From NCBI GenBank assembly GCA_029688995.1, contig JARULA010000001.1, positions 248,001 through 312,000 on the forward strand: a DNA stretch of 64,000 bases, written 5' to 3'. The notes below the pieces were generated by a model. That model was not told the origin of the DNA and did not search any database. It worked only from the letters and a program-made list of their open reading frames with translations. Shown piece after piece: positions 12,406 through 21,444 of this stretch. The number at the start of each line of letters is the position of its first letter. The first letter of the stretch is position 1. Source of the DNA: Marinilabiliaceae bacterium ANBcel2. Its GTDB lineage: Bacteria; Bacteroidota; Bacteroidia; Bacteroidales; Marinilabiliaceae. Position numbers and translations under genes: made by a program.

Positions 12406-14238
12406 TTAATAACCGGGATTCTGTACAAGTCTTTCATTTCTATCAACCTCTCCTTGAGGAATAGGTAAAAGATAAAAAGCAGGAGATCTAAATCTTCTTG
12501 GAAAAGGAACAGTTTCAACACGGAAAAACTCCTCATCAGTAACACCGTTGATATTCATTCCTTCTGCCTGATCATCTAGATATCTATCGGCCAACATCCA
12601 GCGCCTTAAATCCCAAAATCTTTGGTTTTCAAGATATAATTCAATTGTACGCTCTTGTCTAACTATATCTCTAAGAGTAGATTTATTATCAGCACCACCA
12701 ACAGCGCTCCATGCCTCATCAACACCGGGAATACCAGCTCGTTCTCTTACACGGTCAAGATACTCTTTGGCAGTTGCAAAATCTGACCCAGACTCAATAA
12801 GAGCTTCGGCATATAACAGGTAAAGATCTGCAAGGCGAATTTTTGGCCAGGGATATTGCTGAGAAGGAGCAGATAAGCCTGGTTGCTCAAGACGTGGATG
12901 TACACCTTTCTTATTAAGATATCCCGTTGGCGAATAGTTATTACTACGCCCCTGGATACCATGTGCATCATCCCTTCTAAACTGCATAACAACTCTTTCT
13001 ACAGTCTCTCCATTTTCATCACGTATAATCTCATAGTAGCTGTTATGATATGCTACCCATGCTTCAAAACGTGGTTCTCGGTTTAAGTTAAGAACCATAG
13101 TGTTACCAAGCGGACCGGCATCTATTTCATACCTGTTATCATAATCAAATTCCGGATCTACATCTATAGGTAATCCGTTTTCTGTATAAAAATATTCAAC
13201 CATAGTAAGAGTTGGAGCTACACCATTCCATGCACGACCCTGAATAAAAGGGGTAGATTTGTTTTGCAAATCATATGGACCTTCGGGACGAGTATCTGCC
13301 CAAATAATCTCTCTGGAATTTCTATCCGCAAAAGTCATACGCAAACTTCTTTCTGCCTCATCTTCAGGGAAATTAAGGTTTACAGACTCATTATATTCAT
13401 ACAATTGATGTCCCTCCTCTTCAGCGTGAAGAATAGCATCTAAAGCAGCATCGGCAGCACGCTCCCATTTTGAAGGATCATATTGAGTACTTATAAGTTG
13501 TGTTCCTTCATCATCAACAAAACCATCATAAAAACTGGTTCCATCTTCGCCTCCACCATTAAAGAGAGGTGATGCAGCAAGATTTAATGCACGCGCTTTA
13601 ATAGATTTAGCTACAACACTGGTAGCTCTACCATAAGCACTTGAAGCAGAATAACTTGTAGGCAAATCCTCTGCCGCTTCATCTAAAATCTCTGCAATAA
13701 AATCAATTACATCATCAAAAGGAACTCTACGAGGAAACTCCTCATGAGGGATATTGATATCTACAACACCATCAATAATAAGAGAAGGCCCATAGCTGCG
13801 AGCTAATAAAAAATGGTAGTAACCAATTAAAAACTTTGCTTCAGCCTTATAGTTATCTTTATTTTGCTGTGACAATCCGGGTGTTTGATCTACTCCCTCT
13901 AACAACAGGTAGCATTGACGAATACCAGAGAAGAGAGTATTCCAATATGATATTACCGGATTTGACGCAGTAAAATCACCCTTAGGAAAATTCGCAAAAA
14001 GCTCATGCTCAAATGCGGTAACAATCTCATCAGCGGTCATAAAATCCAGAGATGTAGGTCCGGTTCTCGGATTGGGCATATAGCTATAGCATGAATATAA
14101 AAAATTCTCTGCCGCATAGATATTATTGAAAGCATCCTCTTCGGTAGGCCTTTCATCGGGCACTACATCCAGATAGTCGGTACATCCGGTGAAGTTTATC
14201 AATAATACAATTAAAAATATATATTTAAACAATTTCAT
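12406..14238 (-). CDS. SusD/RagB-family glycan-binding lipoprotein (PUL 1)
   Basis: 610 residues. The signal peptide ends INFTGC (Cys19), followed by TDYLDVVPDE, a typical mature SusD start. The C-terminus has the RagB/SusD pattern: IRLADLYLLYAEALIESG, the VRERAGI and IVRQERTIELYLENQRFWDLRRW region, and the end LVQNPGY. SusD proteins cap the SusC barrel at the outer membrane and bind the incoming oligosaccharide by helical TPR-like repeats. It lies 12 bp after susC, so the two are co-transcribed. The substrate is not readable from the sequence; the adjoining peptidases, sulfatases and beta-galactosidase point to sulfated O-glycoproteins or their glycopeptides. Confidence 0.93.
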   Translation of the reverse strand: MKLFKYIFLIVLLINFTGCTDYLDVVPDERPTEEDAFNNIYAAENFLYSCYSYMPNPRTGPTSLDFMTADEIVTAFEHELFANFPKGDFTASNPVISYWNTLFSGIRQCYLLLEGVDQTPGLSQQNKDNYKAEAKFLIGYYHFLLARSYGPSLIIDGVVDINIPHEEFPRRVPFDDVIDFIAEILDEAAEDLPTSYSASSAYGRATSVVAKSIKARALNLAASPLFNGGGEDGTSFYDGFVDDEGTQLISTQYDPSKWERAADAALDAILHAEEEGHQLYEYNESVNLNFPEDEAERSLRMTFADRNSREIIWADTRPEGPYDLQNKSTPFIQGRAWNGVAPTLTMVEYFYTENGLPIDVDPEFDYDNRYEIDAGPLGNTMVLNLNREPRFEAWVAYHNSYYEIIRDENGETVERVVMQFRRDDAHGIQGRSNNYSPTGYLNKKGVHPRLEQPGLSAPSQQYPWPKIRLADLYLLYAEALIESGSDFATAKEYLDRVRERAGIPGVDEAWSAVGGADNKSTLRDIVRQERTIELYLENQRFWDLRRWMLADRYLDDQAEGMNINGVTDEEFFRVETVPFPRRFRSPAFYLLPIPQGEVDRNERLVQNPGY

Positions 14239-14250
14239 AATATCTCAGTT

Positions 14251-17200
14251 TTATAATGTCATCTGAATTCCGATATTAAACACTCTTTGTGTAGGATATC
14301 CCAATCCATTTCCTCCACCCTGCTCAGGATCCCAAAGATCAAAATCTGAGAAAGTAAGAAGGTTCATTCCACTAACATATATTCTCATAAAGTCATGAGT
14401 ATAGCCTATCTCAGCATTTTTAAGCTTTAAGAATGATGCATCTCTAAGCCAATATGAAGAGTTAGCAGTATTATTAGGATGATTTAGCTTACTTAATCTG
14501 GGATATTCAGCATACACATTTTGATTTTCAACACTCCAGTAATCATCAGCAATAAACTGCAGAACATTTCTAATTTCACTTGTTCCAAATGGATGAAAAT
14601 TATTAATAAAGAATGATGAACGATCAACTCCCTGAAAGTAAATTGACCAATCAAAATTTTTATACCTGAAAGAAGGTCCAAAACCATATACAATTTCGGG
14701 AATTGTAGGATGTCCCATAGGAATACGGTCATCACTATTTACCATTCCTGTACCAGTAATATCGGAATATTTAATATCTCCCGGCATTACAGTACCACCC
14801 AGTTGCTGCAAAGGGCTATTCTCTATTTCGGCCTCATCTATAAATAATCTCTCGGCCTGATAACCCCACAAACGATGAATTGGCTGACCTACACGAGATA
14901 AATTAGGATATTGTGTATAGAGAGGTTCGTCCATATCTAACACCTTATTACGTGAGTAAGTAAATGTACCCTTAAGTTCCATTGAAAAGTCATCGCTAAA
15001 ATTGTGATGCATATCCACAGCCAAATCAAAACCTTTATTTTCAACCTCCCCTAAGTTACCATAAACACTGGTGTTAGCAGTTCCAAATGAAGTAGGAATT
15101 ACACCCCTCTCAAGAAAAATGCCTTCCCTGTTCTCTTTATAAACATCAAAAACAACGTTTAATGTATTAAAAAGTTCCATATCAAAACCAAGATTAACCT
15201 TAGTACCAATCTCCCATGAAATATCAGTGTTTTCGTAACGATTATAAACCGGACCGCTACGGCTGTAGTTCATATCTATACCGGTAGTATAGCCGGCACC
15301 TGTAAGATTGATGTCTGACATATAAACAAATCTTTGACCACCTATTTGATCATTACCAACCTTACCCCATGAACCTCTTAATTTAAGAAAAGAGACAGCA
15401 TGGCTAAGTGGCAGCCAATAATCTTCATTACTTGGAACATAGCCTGCAGCAACAGATGGGAAAAATCCAAATCGTTCTCCCTTCGCAAAGTTCTCACTTC
15501 CGTTATAACCAAAATTAAACTCAGCCATATAACGATTATCATAATCGTAGGTAAATCTTCCTGCCAATCCCTGGCGACGACGTGGCAATGATTGAATTAA
15601 TCCATCAGGATTATTTACCATATACTCCTCCTGAGTATAAAGTCCCATAGTAGAGATACGGTGATCATCAAAGCGACGGTCATACTCAATTTGAGACTGA
15701 AAATAGATAGTTCGATCTCCACTAGTACCGGTACTGGTTCCCAAAGTAGGATCCTGAACATTACCTACCTGTTTAAGATCATACTCATATCCATCCTCAT
15801 TATTTCCACGTATATCGGTAGCTTCATACTGATTAACACCTCCCGAACGATTTACAGTAGTAGAACTCCAGTTTTTAAACGAAGCCATCGACTTAAATGT
15901 AAGTCCTTCGGTTATAAAGTCAAGCTTTTGCTCTCCATCTATTGTAGCAATTACAGTACTTTGAAAACCTTCGGTATAACCTTTAACCATTTCGGCAAAA
16001 GGATTTCTATATCCATCATTAAACCTTCCACCAGATTTTCCACCATAAGCTATATGATCTGTTCCATCTGGAAGCATATGATTAGGAAACATAATAGGGA
16101 AATCAACAGGATTTGCCTCCATAACAAGCCCAAAAACCTGAGGAGCTCCAATTGCAGGTCCCTGATTCTCACGAATTCTTGCATTTAATCGCAAAGAGAG
16201 ACGGGTAGTTTCAGATAAATGAGCATTTATATTATTTTGAAAAGAGTAGCGCTGAACACTAACGTTGTTATCGTAAGAATTAAGATCATGACTTTCTAGA
16301 ATACCGTTATCTAAATTAACAGCAACATTCATAAAATAATCCATTCTTTGTCCGCCACCACGCACATTTACATTTACATTTTGGTTATGCGCATAATCTT
16401 TAAAAAGCTCATTATACCAATCTACATTAGGAAAAAGGTAAGGATTATGTCCTTGTCTTGTACCATCTATTTTAGTCTGTGAATAAGGAATCTCACCGGT
16501 TCCACGACCAATAACAGCTTCGTTATACATATTCATAAACTGAACTCCATCAACAAAGTCAGGCACAGATGTTGGTCCGGATATAGAGTTTTCAACACGC
16601 ACATTAACACTTGCTCTCTCTAAATCAGCACCACTTCGGGTAGTTACAATCATAACACCATTTGCACCACGAGTACCATATAGAGCTGTAGCAGTTGCAT
16701 CTTTTAAAATAGAAAAGCTCTCAATAACTTCAGGACTCAAAGCATCAAGATCGGCCTGAGAAACCTGAACACCATCAAGAATAATTAAAGGATTTGTAGC
16801 ACCGCTAAAAGTGGAAATTCCGCGAATATAAAAATCTGCTCCATCAGCACCCGGCTCTCCAGATCTTTGAGTAGCAATAACTCCGGCTAAACGACCTGCA
16901 AAACTGGTTGACAAATTACTTGAAGGTACGTCAAGTAATCTGGGCTCTGCTGTTTGCACAGAACCAACAACGCTAACACGTTGCTGTGTTCCATATCCAA
17001 CAACAACTACATCATCAAGCTCAATATCTCCTGCAGACAAAACAACATTAATCTCATCCTGATCAGCGACAACAACTTCTTCACTTTCAAATCCAATAAA
17101 AGTAAAAATAAGAGTTGAGTTAACCGGTGCACGTAAAGAGTACTCTCCATCAGAATTAGTAACGGTTCCGGTAGTTGTACCCTCAATGGTAACACTTGCA

Positions 17201-17649
17201 CCCGGTACAGGTTCTCCCTCATCATCTGTAACAGATCCTTCTACTAATCTTTCAACAGTTTGCTGTTGCATTAAGTTAGAGCTCTCTTTCTCTTTAATTA
17301 CAACAAGCTCTTCAGAAACTTTACTGTGTTCAAGATTTTGATTTTGAAAAACTGCATCAAGAACATTCATTAAATCCTCATCTATAACATTAAGAGTAAC
17401 ATTATTAGCTGCTGCTACCTGCTCATAGTTATAGAAAAAAGAGACTGAAGTCTGCTCCTCCAGAGCATCTAACACCTCTAATAACTCCAGATCCACAACC
17501 GATAGTGTCACCTTTTCATGTTGTGAATAAGTTGATGCCGAAACCTGTAAAAAACAGGTCATAAAAAAGATAAAAGAAAACTTCATCACTAACCAAAGCT
17601 TTTCCTTTTTCCTGTTATTCAGGAAAAGACATTCACATTTTTTTTTCAT
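14251..17649 (-). CDS. SusC/RagA-family TonB-dependent transporter with STN domain (PUL 1)
   Basis: 1132 residues, an outer-membrane importer. After a signal peptide (hydrophobic segment about residues 22-40, then STYSQ) comes an STN (secretin/TonB N-terminal) domain at about 45-115. A carboxypeptidase-D regulatory-like domain follows at about 135-205 (VPGASVTIEGTTTGT, FIGFESEEV), then the TonB box region and plug (VVVGYGTQ, ILKDATATALYGTRGANGV), and the 22-strand barrel. The STN domain is the signalling contact to FecR-type anti-sigma factors, and a FecR gene lies immediately upstream (134-bp gap), so expression is probably controlled by trans-envelope signalling. The start at 17649 is kept, though an internal ATG at 17586 would give a more compact signal peptide. 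The last residue is Leu rather than the usual aromatic. Confidence 0.93.
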   Translation of the reverse strand: MKKKCECLFLNNRKKEKLWLVMKFSFIFFMTCFLQVSASTYSQHEKVTLSVVDLELLEVLDALEEQTSVSFFYNYEQVAAANNVTLNVIDEDLMNVLDAVFQNQNLEHSKVSEELVVIKEKESSNLMQQQTVERLVEGSVTDDEGEPVPGASVTIEGTTTGTVTNSDGEYSLRAPVNSTLIFTFIGFESEEVVVADQDEINVVLSAGDIELDDVVVVGYGTQQRVSVVGSVQTAEPRLLDVPSSNLSTSFAGRLAGVIATQRSGEPGADGADFYIRGISTFSGATNPLIILDGVQVSQADLDALSPEVIESFSILKDATATALYGTRGANGVMIVTTRSGADLERASVNVRVENSISGPTSVPDFVDGVQFMNMYNEAVIGRGTGEIPYSQTKIDGTRQGHNPYLFPNVDWYNELFKDYAHNQNVNVNVRGGGQRMDYFMNVAVNLDNGILESHDLNSYDNNVSVQRYSFQNNINAHLSETTRLSLRLNARIRENQGPAIGAPQVFGLVMEANPVDFPIMFPNHMLPDGTDHIAYGGKSGGRFNDGYRNPFAEMVKGYTEGFQSTVIATIDGEQKLDFITEGLTFKSMASFKNWSSTTVNRSGGVNQYEATDIRGNNEDGYEYDLKQVGNVQDPTLGTSTGTSGDRTIYFQSQIEYDRRFDDHRISTMGLYTQEEYMVNNPDGLIQSLPRRRQGLAGRFTYDYDNRYMAEFNFGYNGSENFAKGERFGFFPSVAAGYVPSNEDYWLPLSHAVSFLKLRGSWGKVGNDQIGGQRFVYMSDINLTGAGYTTGIDMNYSRSGPVYNRYENTDISWEIGTKVNLGFDMELFNTLNVVFDVYKENREGIFLERGVIPTSFGTANTSVYGNLGEVENKGFDLAVDMHHNFSDDFSMELKGTFTYSRNKVLDMDEPLYTQYPNLSRVGQPIHRLWGYQAERLFIDEAEIENSPLQQLGGTVMPGDIKYSDITGTGMVNSDDRIPMGHPTIPEIVYGFGPSFRYKNFDWSIYFQGVDRSSFFINNFHPFGTSEIRNVLQFIADDYWSVENQNVYAEYPRLSKLNHPNNTANSSYWLRDASFLKLKNAEIGYTHDFMRIYVSGMNLLTFSDFDLWDPEQGGGNGLGYPTQRVFNIGIQMTL

Positions 17650-17672
17650 AGTTTTGTAATGTGTTTAAAGTT

Positions 17673-17680
17673 CAAAATTA
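17673..17680 (-). promoter_or_regulatory. Possible -7 element of the SusC (PUL 1) promoter
   Basis: TAATTTTG on the minus strand fits the Bacteroidota -7 consensus TAnnTTTG, 23 bp before the SusC start. No TTTG occurs at the expected spacing upstream, so either the match is chance or the promoter uses another sigma factor, for example an ECF type. Confidence 0.3.
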
Positions 17681-17714
17681 CTCCAACACACAAATTGGAG
17701 TGTTTTACAATCAC

Positions 17715-17746
17715 AGCCGGTTGATATTGCCGTATCGACCGGCTTT
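17715..17746 (+). terminator. Terminator-like hairpin in the FecR-SusC gap, reading plus
   Basis: Arms GCCGGTTGATA and TATCGACCGGC pair fully (one G-U) on the plus strand and are followed by TTTT. Read minus, one pair becomes a C-A mismatch and no T run follows. No plus-strand gene lies upstream, so its purpose is unclear. A second small repeat (ACTCCAA...TTGGAGT, about 17680-17701) adjoins it. Confidence 0.4.
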
Positions 17747-17783
17747 TGAATTAAATTGAGTTTCATTTCATACAATTAAACAG

Positions 17784-18758
17784 TTAATTATTAAGACTTT
17801 TAATTACTATATTTTGATTTGTTTGAGTATACTCAACAGGCAAAACCATAGAGATAACATTCAACACTTCTTCTATGGTCTCTTTAGAAAACCGGCCACT
17901 ATAGCTCGTTTCCAGAATAGATGAATCGACCACTTCAACATCAACATTGTACCTTCGCTCCAATACGGTTACCAAATCCCCAAATGGCAAATTGCGAAAT
18001 GTAACATCCTCGCTTTTCCAGGAACTAAATATTAAAGGATTAACCTCTTTAACAATACGTTCTCCCGACATCTCATCAGCAACATATTGTTTGCCCGATG
18101 TTAAAGTAATATTTCTATCAACATCATTACTAACCGAAACAACACCTTCATTTACTGTTGCCTCAAAATATCTTCCTCTATCAGCAACCATAACATTAAA
18201 TGAGGTTCCCAGCACTTCGATTTTACTATGTTGAGTATATACATAGAAGGGACGGTTACTATTTTCAACCTGAAACCAGGCCTCTCCATCTAACTTCACA
18301 ATTCTATCACCACCCTCTTCTTCGATATTATAAGCAACTGAAGCGCCACAATTCAAATATAATTTTGAACCATCGGGAAAAAGATAATAGTCTTCTACCT
18401 CATCAGCGGTAACATTAACAAATTGTATTGGCTCTTCTCGATTAAAAAAAGTGACAAAAGAGACTACACTTAAAAGAGTAGCTACTATAAAAACTGCAGC
18501 AAATCTTTGCAGATTATTAAGTTTAAGCAGAGAAGTTCTTTTATTTTGCTGATTAATCTTATCTCTTATTTTATTGTAAAGAATATCATCACTATTATAA
18601 TCATCGTCAATACTCTCTATATCATCGAGTAAAACTCCTCTAACAGAATCAAAATTTTGCTCATCATCAATAAGGTTGTAAAACCTAATCAATTCTGAAT
18701 AATTAAGATTGCCAGACTTAAACTTTTTAAATAATATATTGAAACTCTCTTTACTCAT
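17784..18758 (-). CDS. FecR-family anti-sigma factor
   Basis: 324 residues: a cytoplasmic N-terminal sigma-binding part (1-85), one membrane segment near residues 86-107 (FAAVFIVATLLSVVSFV), then a periplasmic FecR domain (about 115-210, with YYLFPDGSKLYLN and GEAWFQVE) and a DUF4974-type C-terminal domain (about 250-320, FRNLPFGDLVTVLERRYNVDVEV). FecR proteins relay binding by an STN-bearing SusC to an ECF sigma factor, and the STN-bearing SusC is the next gene. Unusually, no ECF sigma gene adjoins it; the only one in the window is at 27054-27614. It diverges from the Tat oxidoreductase gene at 18972 across 213 bp. Confidence 0.92.
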   Translation of the reverse strand: MSKESFNILFKKFKSGNLNYSELIRFYNLIDDEQNFDSVRGVLLDDIESIDDDYNSDDILYNKIRDKINQQNKRTSLLKLNNLQRFAAVFIVATLLSVVSFVTFFNREEPIQFVNVTADEVEDYYLFPDGSKLYLNCGASVAYNIEEEGGDRIVKLDGEAWFQVENSNRPFYVYTQHSKIEVLGTSFNVMVADRGRYFEATVNEGVVSVSNDVDRNITLTSGKQYVADEMSGERIVKEVNPLIFSSWKSEDVTFRNLPFGDLVTVLERRYNVDVEVVDSSILETSYSGRFSKETIEEVLNVISMVLPVEYTQTNQNIVIKSLNN

Positions 18759-18881
18759 TACAAAATTTTCAATTTAAAACCCACAGTTCAATGTTTATGA
18801 TTTTCTTTTACAAGTAATACGGTTACAATAAAAAAAATACTCACTCCTTTTTTATATTTTTTTACACTTTTACTAAAAACA

Positions 18882-18897
18882 TTTAAGCATGCTTAAA
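18882..18897. promoter_or_regulatory. 16-bp perfect palindrome in a divergent promoter region
   Basis: TTTAAGCATGCTTAAA is a perfect palindrome in the 213-bp gap between FecR (minus) and the oxidoreductase (plus). It has the size and symmetry of an operator for a dimeric regulator such as the LacI protein encoded at 20294, but nothing in the sequence ties the two together. An imperfect plus-strand promoter (TTTG at 18905, TAACATTTG at 18924, spacing 15) lies just downstream. Confidence 0.35.
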
Positions 18898-18971
18898 ACA
18901 TTTTTTTGGGATGTAAAAAAAATTAACATTTGTAACAGAGCAAAAATTAGGGTGATATAATTAACATAAAA

Positions 18972-20291
18972 ATGGATAATAAAAGATCATATAATCGCAG
19001 ACATTTCATCAAAAACAGTGCAGGAGCTATAGGTACAGCCGCCTTAATCTCATCAGGGCTGGCTTTACATGCATGCAAAAACAGAGAAAAAACACCTCCG
19101 GGCTATATAAACTTTTTAAACAAAGCTGTTGATGGCAGAGGGCTTACAGCGGGTATAGTAGGGTGTGGAAATAGAGGCACCGGAGCTGCTCTTGATTTTA
19201 TTAACGCAGGAAACGATCTTAAAATAACACATTTAGCCGATGTATTTGAAGATAAGGTTTTTGAGTGCAGAGATAGACTATATAAAGAGACCGGAGAAAA
19301 AATTACAGATTTAGCATGCTTTTCAGGCTTTGATGCTTACAAAGATATTATGAGCAGCAATGTGGATGTAGTTATTTTAGCAACTCCTCCATATTTTAGA
19401 CCTGCACATTTTCGTGCTGCAATTGAAAGCAGAAAGCATGTATATATGGAGAAACCTGCTGCAGTAGATCCCGTTGGGTGCCGATCAATTATAGCTACTT
19501 CACGAATGGCCGAAAGAGCAGGATTATCTGTTGTCACAGGTACAATTAAACGTCACCAACCTGATTATATGGAAACATATAAAAGAATATATAACGGAGC
19601 AGTAGGAAGAATAACCGGAGGTAATTGCTACTATAACCAGGGCAGCTTATGGCACAGAAAAAGAAGAGAAGAGTGGTGCGACATGGAATATATGCTAAAA
19701 GACTGGGTTAATTGGAGTTGGTTATCAGGCGATCATATAGTTGAACAACATATCCATAATCTTGATGTAGTGAGTTGGTTCACAGGAGATCTGCCCGTAT
19801 CAGCACTGGGATTTGGGTCACGTCAAAGAAGAAAAACAGGAGACCAGTATGATAATTTTAGTATAGATTTTAAATACAAAAATAACATGCATATACATAG
19901 TATGTGCCGACAAATTGATGGCTGCTCTAATAAAAATGAGGAGTTGCTTCGAGGAACAGAGGGAACAACTAATTGCGTAAATGAAATAAGAGACAGAGAT
20001 AATAATGTAGTATGGAGATTTAACTATCCAAATAACAACTCGCTAAAAATTAGTCCGTTTCGTCAAACTCATATCGACTTTGTAACTGCCATACGCACTA
20101 ACAATCCAATAAATGAAGCTGAAAATATGGCAAACTCAAATCTAACGGCAATAATGGGAAGAGTATCGGCTTACACGGGTCAGGAAATAACTAGAGAAGA
20201 GATGCTTGCGTCAGAGTTAAAGCTTGGACCCGACAAAATTAAATTTGGGAAAGTAAATATCAATAAAAATATAGCGATACCTGGTGTTTAA
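18972..20291 (+). CDS. Tat-exported Gfo/Idh/MocA-family oxidoreductase
   Basis: 439 residues. The N-terminus has a twin-arginine motif (NRRHFIK, Arg9-Arg10), a hydrophobic stretch and Cys35 in LHAC, so it is probably a Tat-exported lipoprotein folded with its cofactor in the cytoplasm. The NAD(P)-binding domain begins at GIVGCGNRGTG; the family's EKP motif appears as YMEKPAAV, giving the likely catalytic Lys; the C-terminal domain has GDHIVEQHIHNLDVVSWF with candidate His and Asp residues. Relatives oxidise or epimerise sugars, and some are NAD-dependent glycosidases. The reaction cannot be assigned here. It is the only plus-strand gene among the PUL genes and ends 2 bp from the stop of the convergent LacI gene. 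The context suggests a sugar released by the neighbouring enzymes as substrate. Confidence 0.85.
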   Translation: MDNKRSYNRRHFIKNSAGAIGTAALISSGLALHACKNREKTPPGYINFLNKAVDGRGLTAGIVGCGNRGTGAALDFINAGNDLKITHLADVFEDKVFECRDRLYKETGEKITDLACFSGFDAYKDIMSSNVDVVILATPPYFRPAHFRAAIESRKHVYMEKPAAVDPVGCRSIIATSRMAERAGLSVVTGTIKRHQPDYMETYKRIYNGAVGRITGGNCYYNQGSLWHRKRREEWCDMEYMLKDWVNWSWLSGDHIVEQHIHNLDVVSWFTGDLPVSALGFGSRQRRKTGDQYDNFSIDFKYKNNMHIHSMCRQIDGCSNKNEELLRGTEGTTNCVNEIRDRDNNVVWRFNYPNNNSLKISPFRQTHIDFVTAIRTNNPINEAENMANSNLTAIMGRVSAYTGQEITREEMLASELKLGPDKIKFGKVNINKNIAIPGV

Positions 20292-20293
20292 TA

Positions 20294-21418
20294 TTAAACA
20301 GGCATCCGTAAAAAATCAGAAGATTTTACTTCTGAAGATATATAGTAGTGCATATTCTCTCTGGTTATAATATCAAGAGGGAGATACTTTATAGGTTTCA
20401 CATCGTTTTGAAACATAAGGTGCTCAGCCAGCAAATAAACACCCCAGTACCCCTGACCTTTAGGATTTTGATTAATAATAAAATCAACATATCCCGAATC
20501 AAGATGTTCAATATTTTGATTGATTAAATCATAACCTACAAGCAAAATATTTTTATAACAGTTATCCCTAAGAAAGTTTGCAATAGTGTGTGCCCTGGAT
20601 GTAGTAACAAAAAAGCCGGATATGTCTTTATATGAATCAAAAAGAGTTTTTATCTGTTTATAAAAAATTCTCTTATTGTCACAATTGCTAAGCTCAGCAT
20701 GTACTGTATTATAAGAAACTAACTTATGTTCCTCAAAAAAATCTACAAATCCTTGCTCTTTTTTAATAAGATGAGAGGAGTTTTGATAGTCCTCATCAAT
20801 ATGAGCGATAATAAAAGTTCCGCCCGCTTTTTTACAAATATGAAGTAGTTTCGCAGCTAAAACACCACTTTGATATGAATCCTGACCAACATATACCAAC
20901 GGTTCATAATCGGGGATATGAGTGTTAAAAAGAGAGAAGGGAATATCCTGTCTTCGCCACCTGCTTTGAAAACTAAGAGATTCACGATAAAAAATGGGTG
21001 CAGTAAGTATTCCACTCACTTTTGTGGCAGTAACCTTTTCGGCTGCTCTCTTAAATGATTCAGCATCAAAAGGATTAAAAAGATATTCATTAATATCCAC
21101 TCCATATTGTCCCAGCTCCTTCTCAGCCATCTCAACACCTTGCTTAGGAGCCTCCCAGTAATTGTCATAACGTGGATCAGGGATTAATGCAGCAATATTA
21201 TATTTATTACTTGAAACTAAAGCACGAGCCAAAACATTGGGTTCATAATTCATCTCCTCTAATATCTTAACAACTCGTTTATGAACAGTGTCAGAGACTC
21301 TCCCACGATTATGGATAACACGATCAACAGTGCCTACCGAAACACCGGCCTTAGCAGCTATATCTTTTATTCTGGTAGGCTTAAATCTGCTTCTGTTATC
21401 TGAATACTCTTTGGCCAT
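20294..21418 (-). CDS. LacI-family transcriptional regulator
   Basis: 374 residues. The N-terminal helix-turn-helix is clear (TRIKDIAAKAGVSVGTVDRVIHNRG, hinge region NVLARALVS), followed by a periplasmic-binding-protein-type sensor domain (IAALIPDPRYDNYWEA onward) of the ribose-binding class (type 1). It would bind a palindromic operator as a dimer and release or engage it on binding a sugar or sugar phosphate. It is the last gene of the minus-strand run that starts with the HexNAc kinase, 26 bp after threonine aldolase, so it may control that operon and the convergent oxidoreductase. The effector is unknown; an N-acetylhexosamine or its phosphate is a reasonable guess. Confidence 0.9.
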   Translation of the reverse strand: MAKEYSDNRSRFKPTRIKDIAAKAGVSVGTVDRVIHNRGRVSDTVHKRVVKILEEMNYEPNVLARALVSSNKYNIAALIPDPRYDNYWEAPKQGVEMAEKELGQYGVDINEYLFNPFDAESFKRAAEKVTATKVSGILTAPIFYRESLSFQSRWRRQDIPFSLFNTHIPDYEPLVYVGQDSYQSGVLAAKLLHICKKAGGTFIIAHIDEDYQNSSHLIKKEQGFVDFFEEHKLVSYNTVHAELSNCDNKRIFYKQIKTLFDSYKDISGFFVTTSRAHTIANFLRDNCYKNILLVGYDLINQNIEHLDSGYVDFIINQNPKGQGYWGVYLLAEHLMFQNDVKPIKYLPLDIITRENMHYYISSEVKSSDFLRMPV

Positions 21419-21444
21419 TATACAATTTTGTATTAAAATTGAAA

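Noticed and set aside
15661-16188. 175-codon plus-strand open frame
   Set aside because: It is antisense to the SusC barrel and its translation is Ile/Ser/Thr-rich without any domain, as expected from the reverse of a beta-barrel gene.
18972-20291. Assignment as a GH109 alpha-N-acetylgalactosaminidase
   Set aside because: The Tat signal and Gfo/Idh/MocA fold fit, but the His-containing segment typical of characterised GH109 enzymes (YPTHGLGP-like) is not seen; kept as an unassigned family member.
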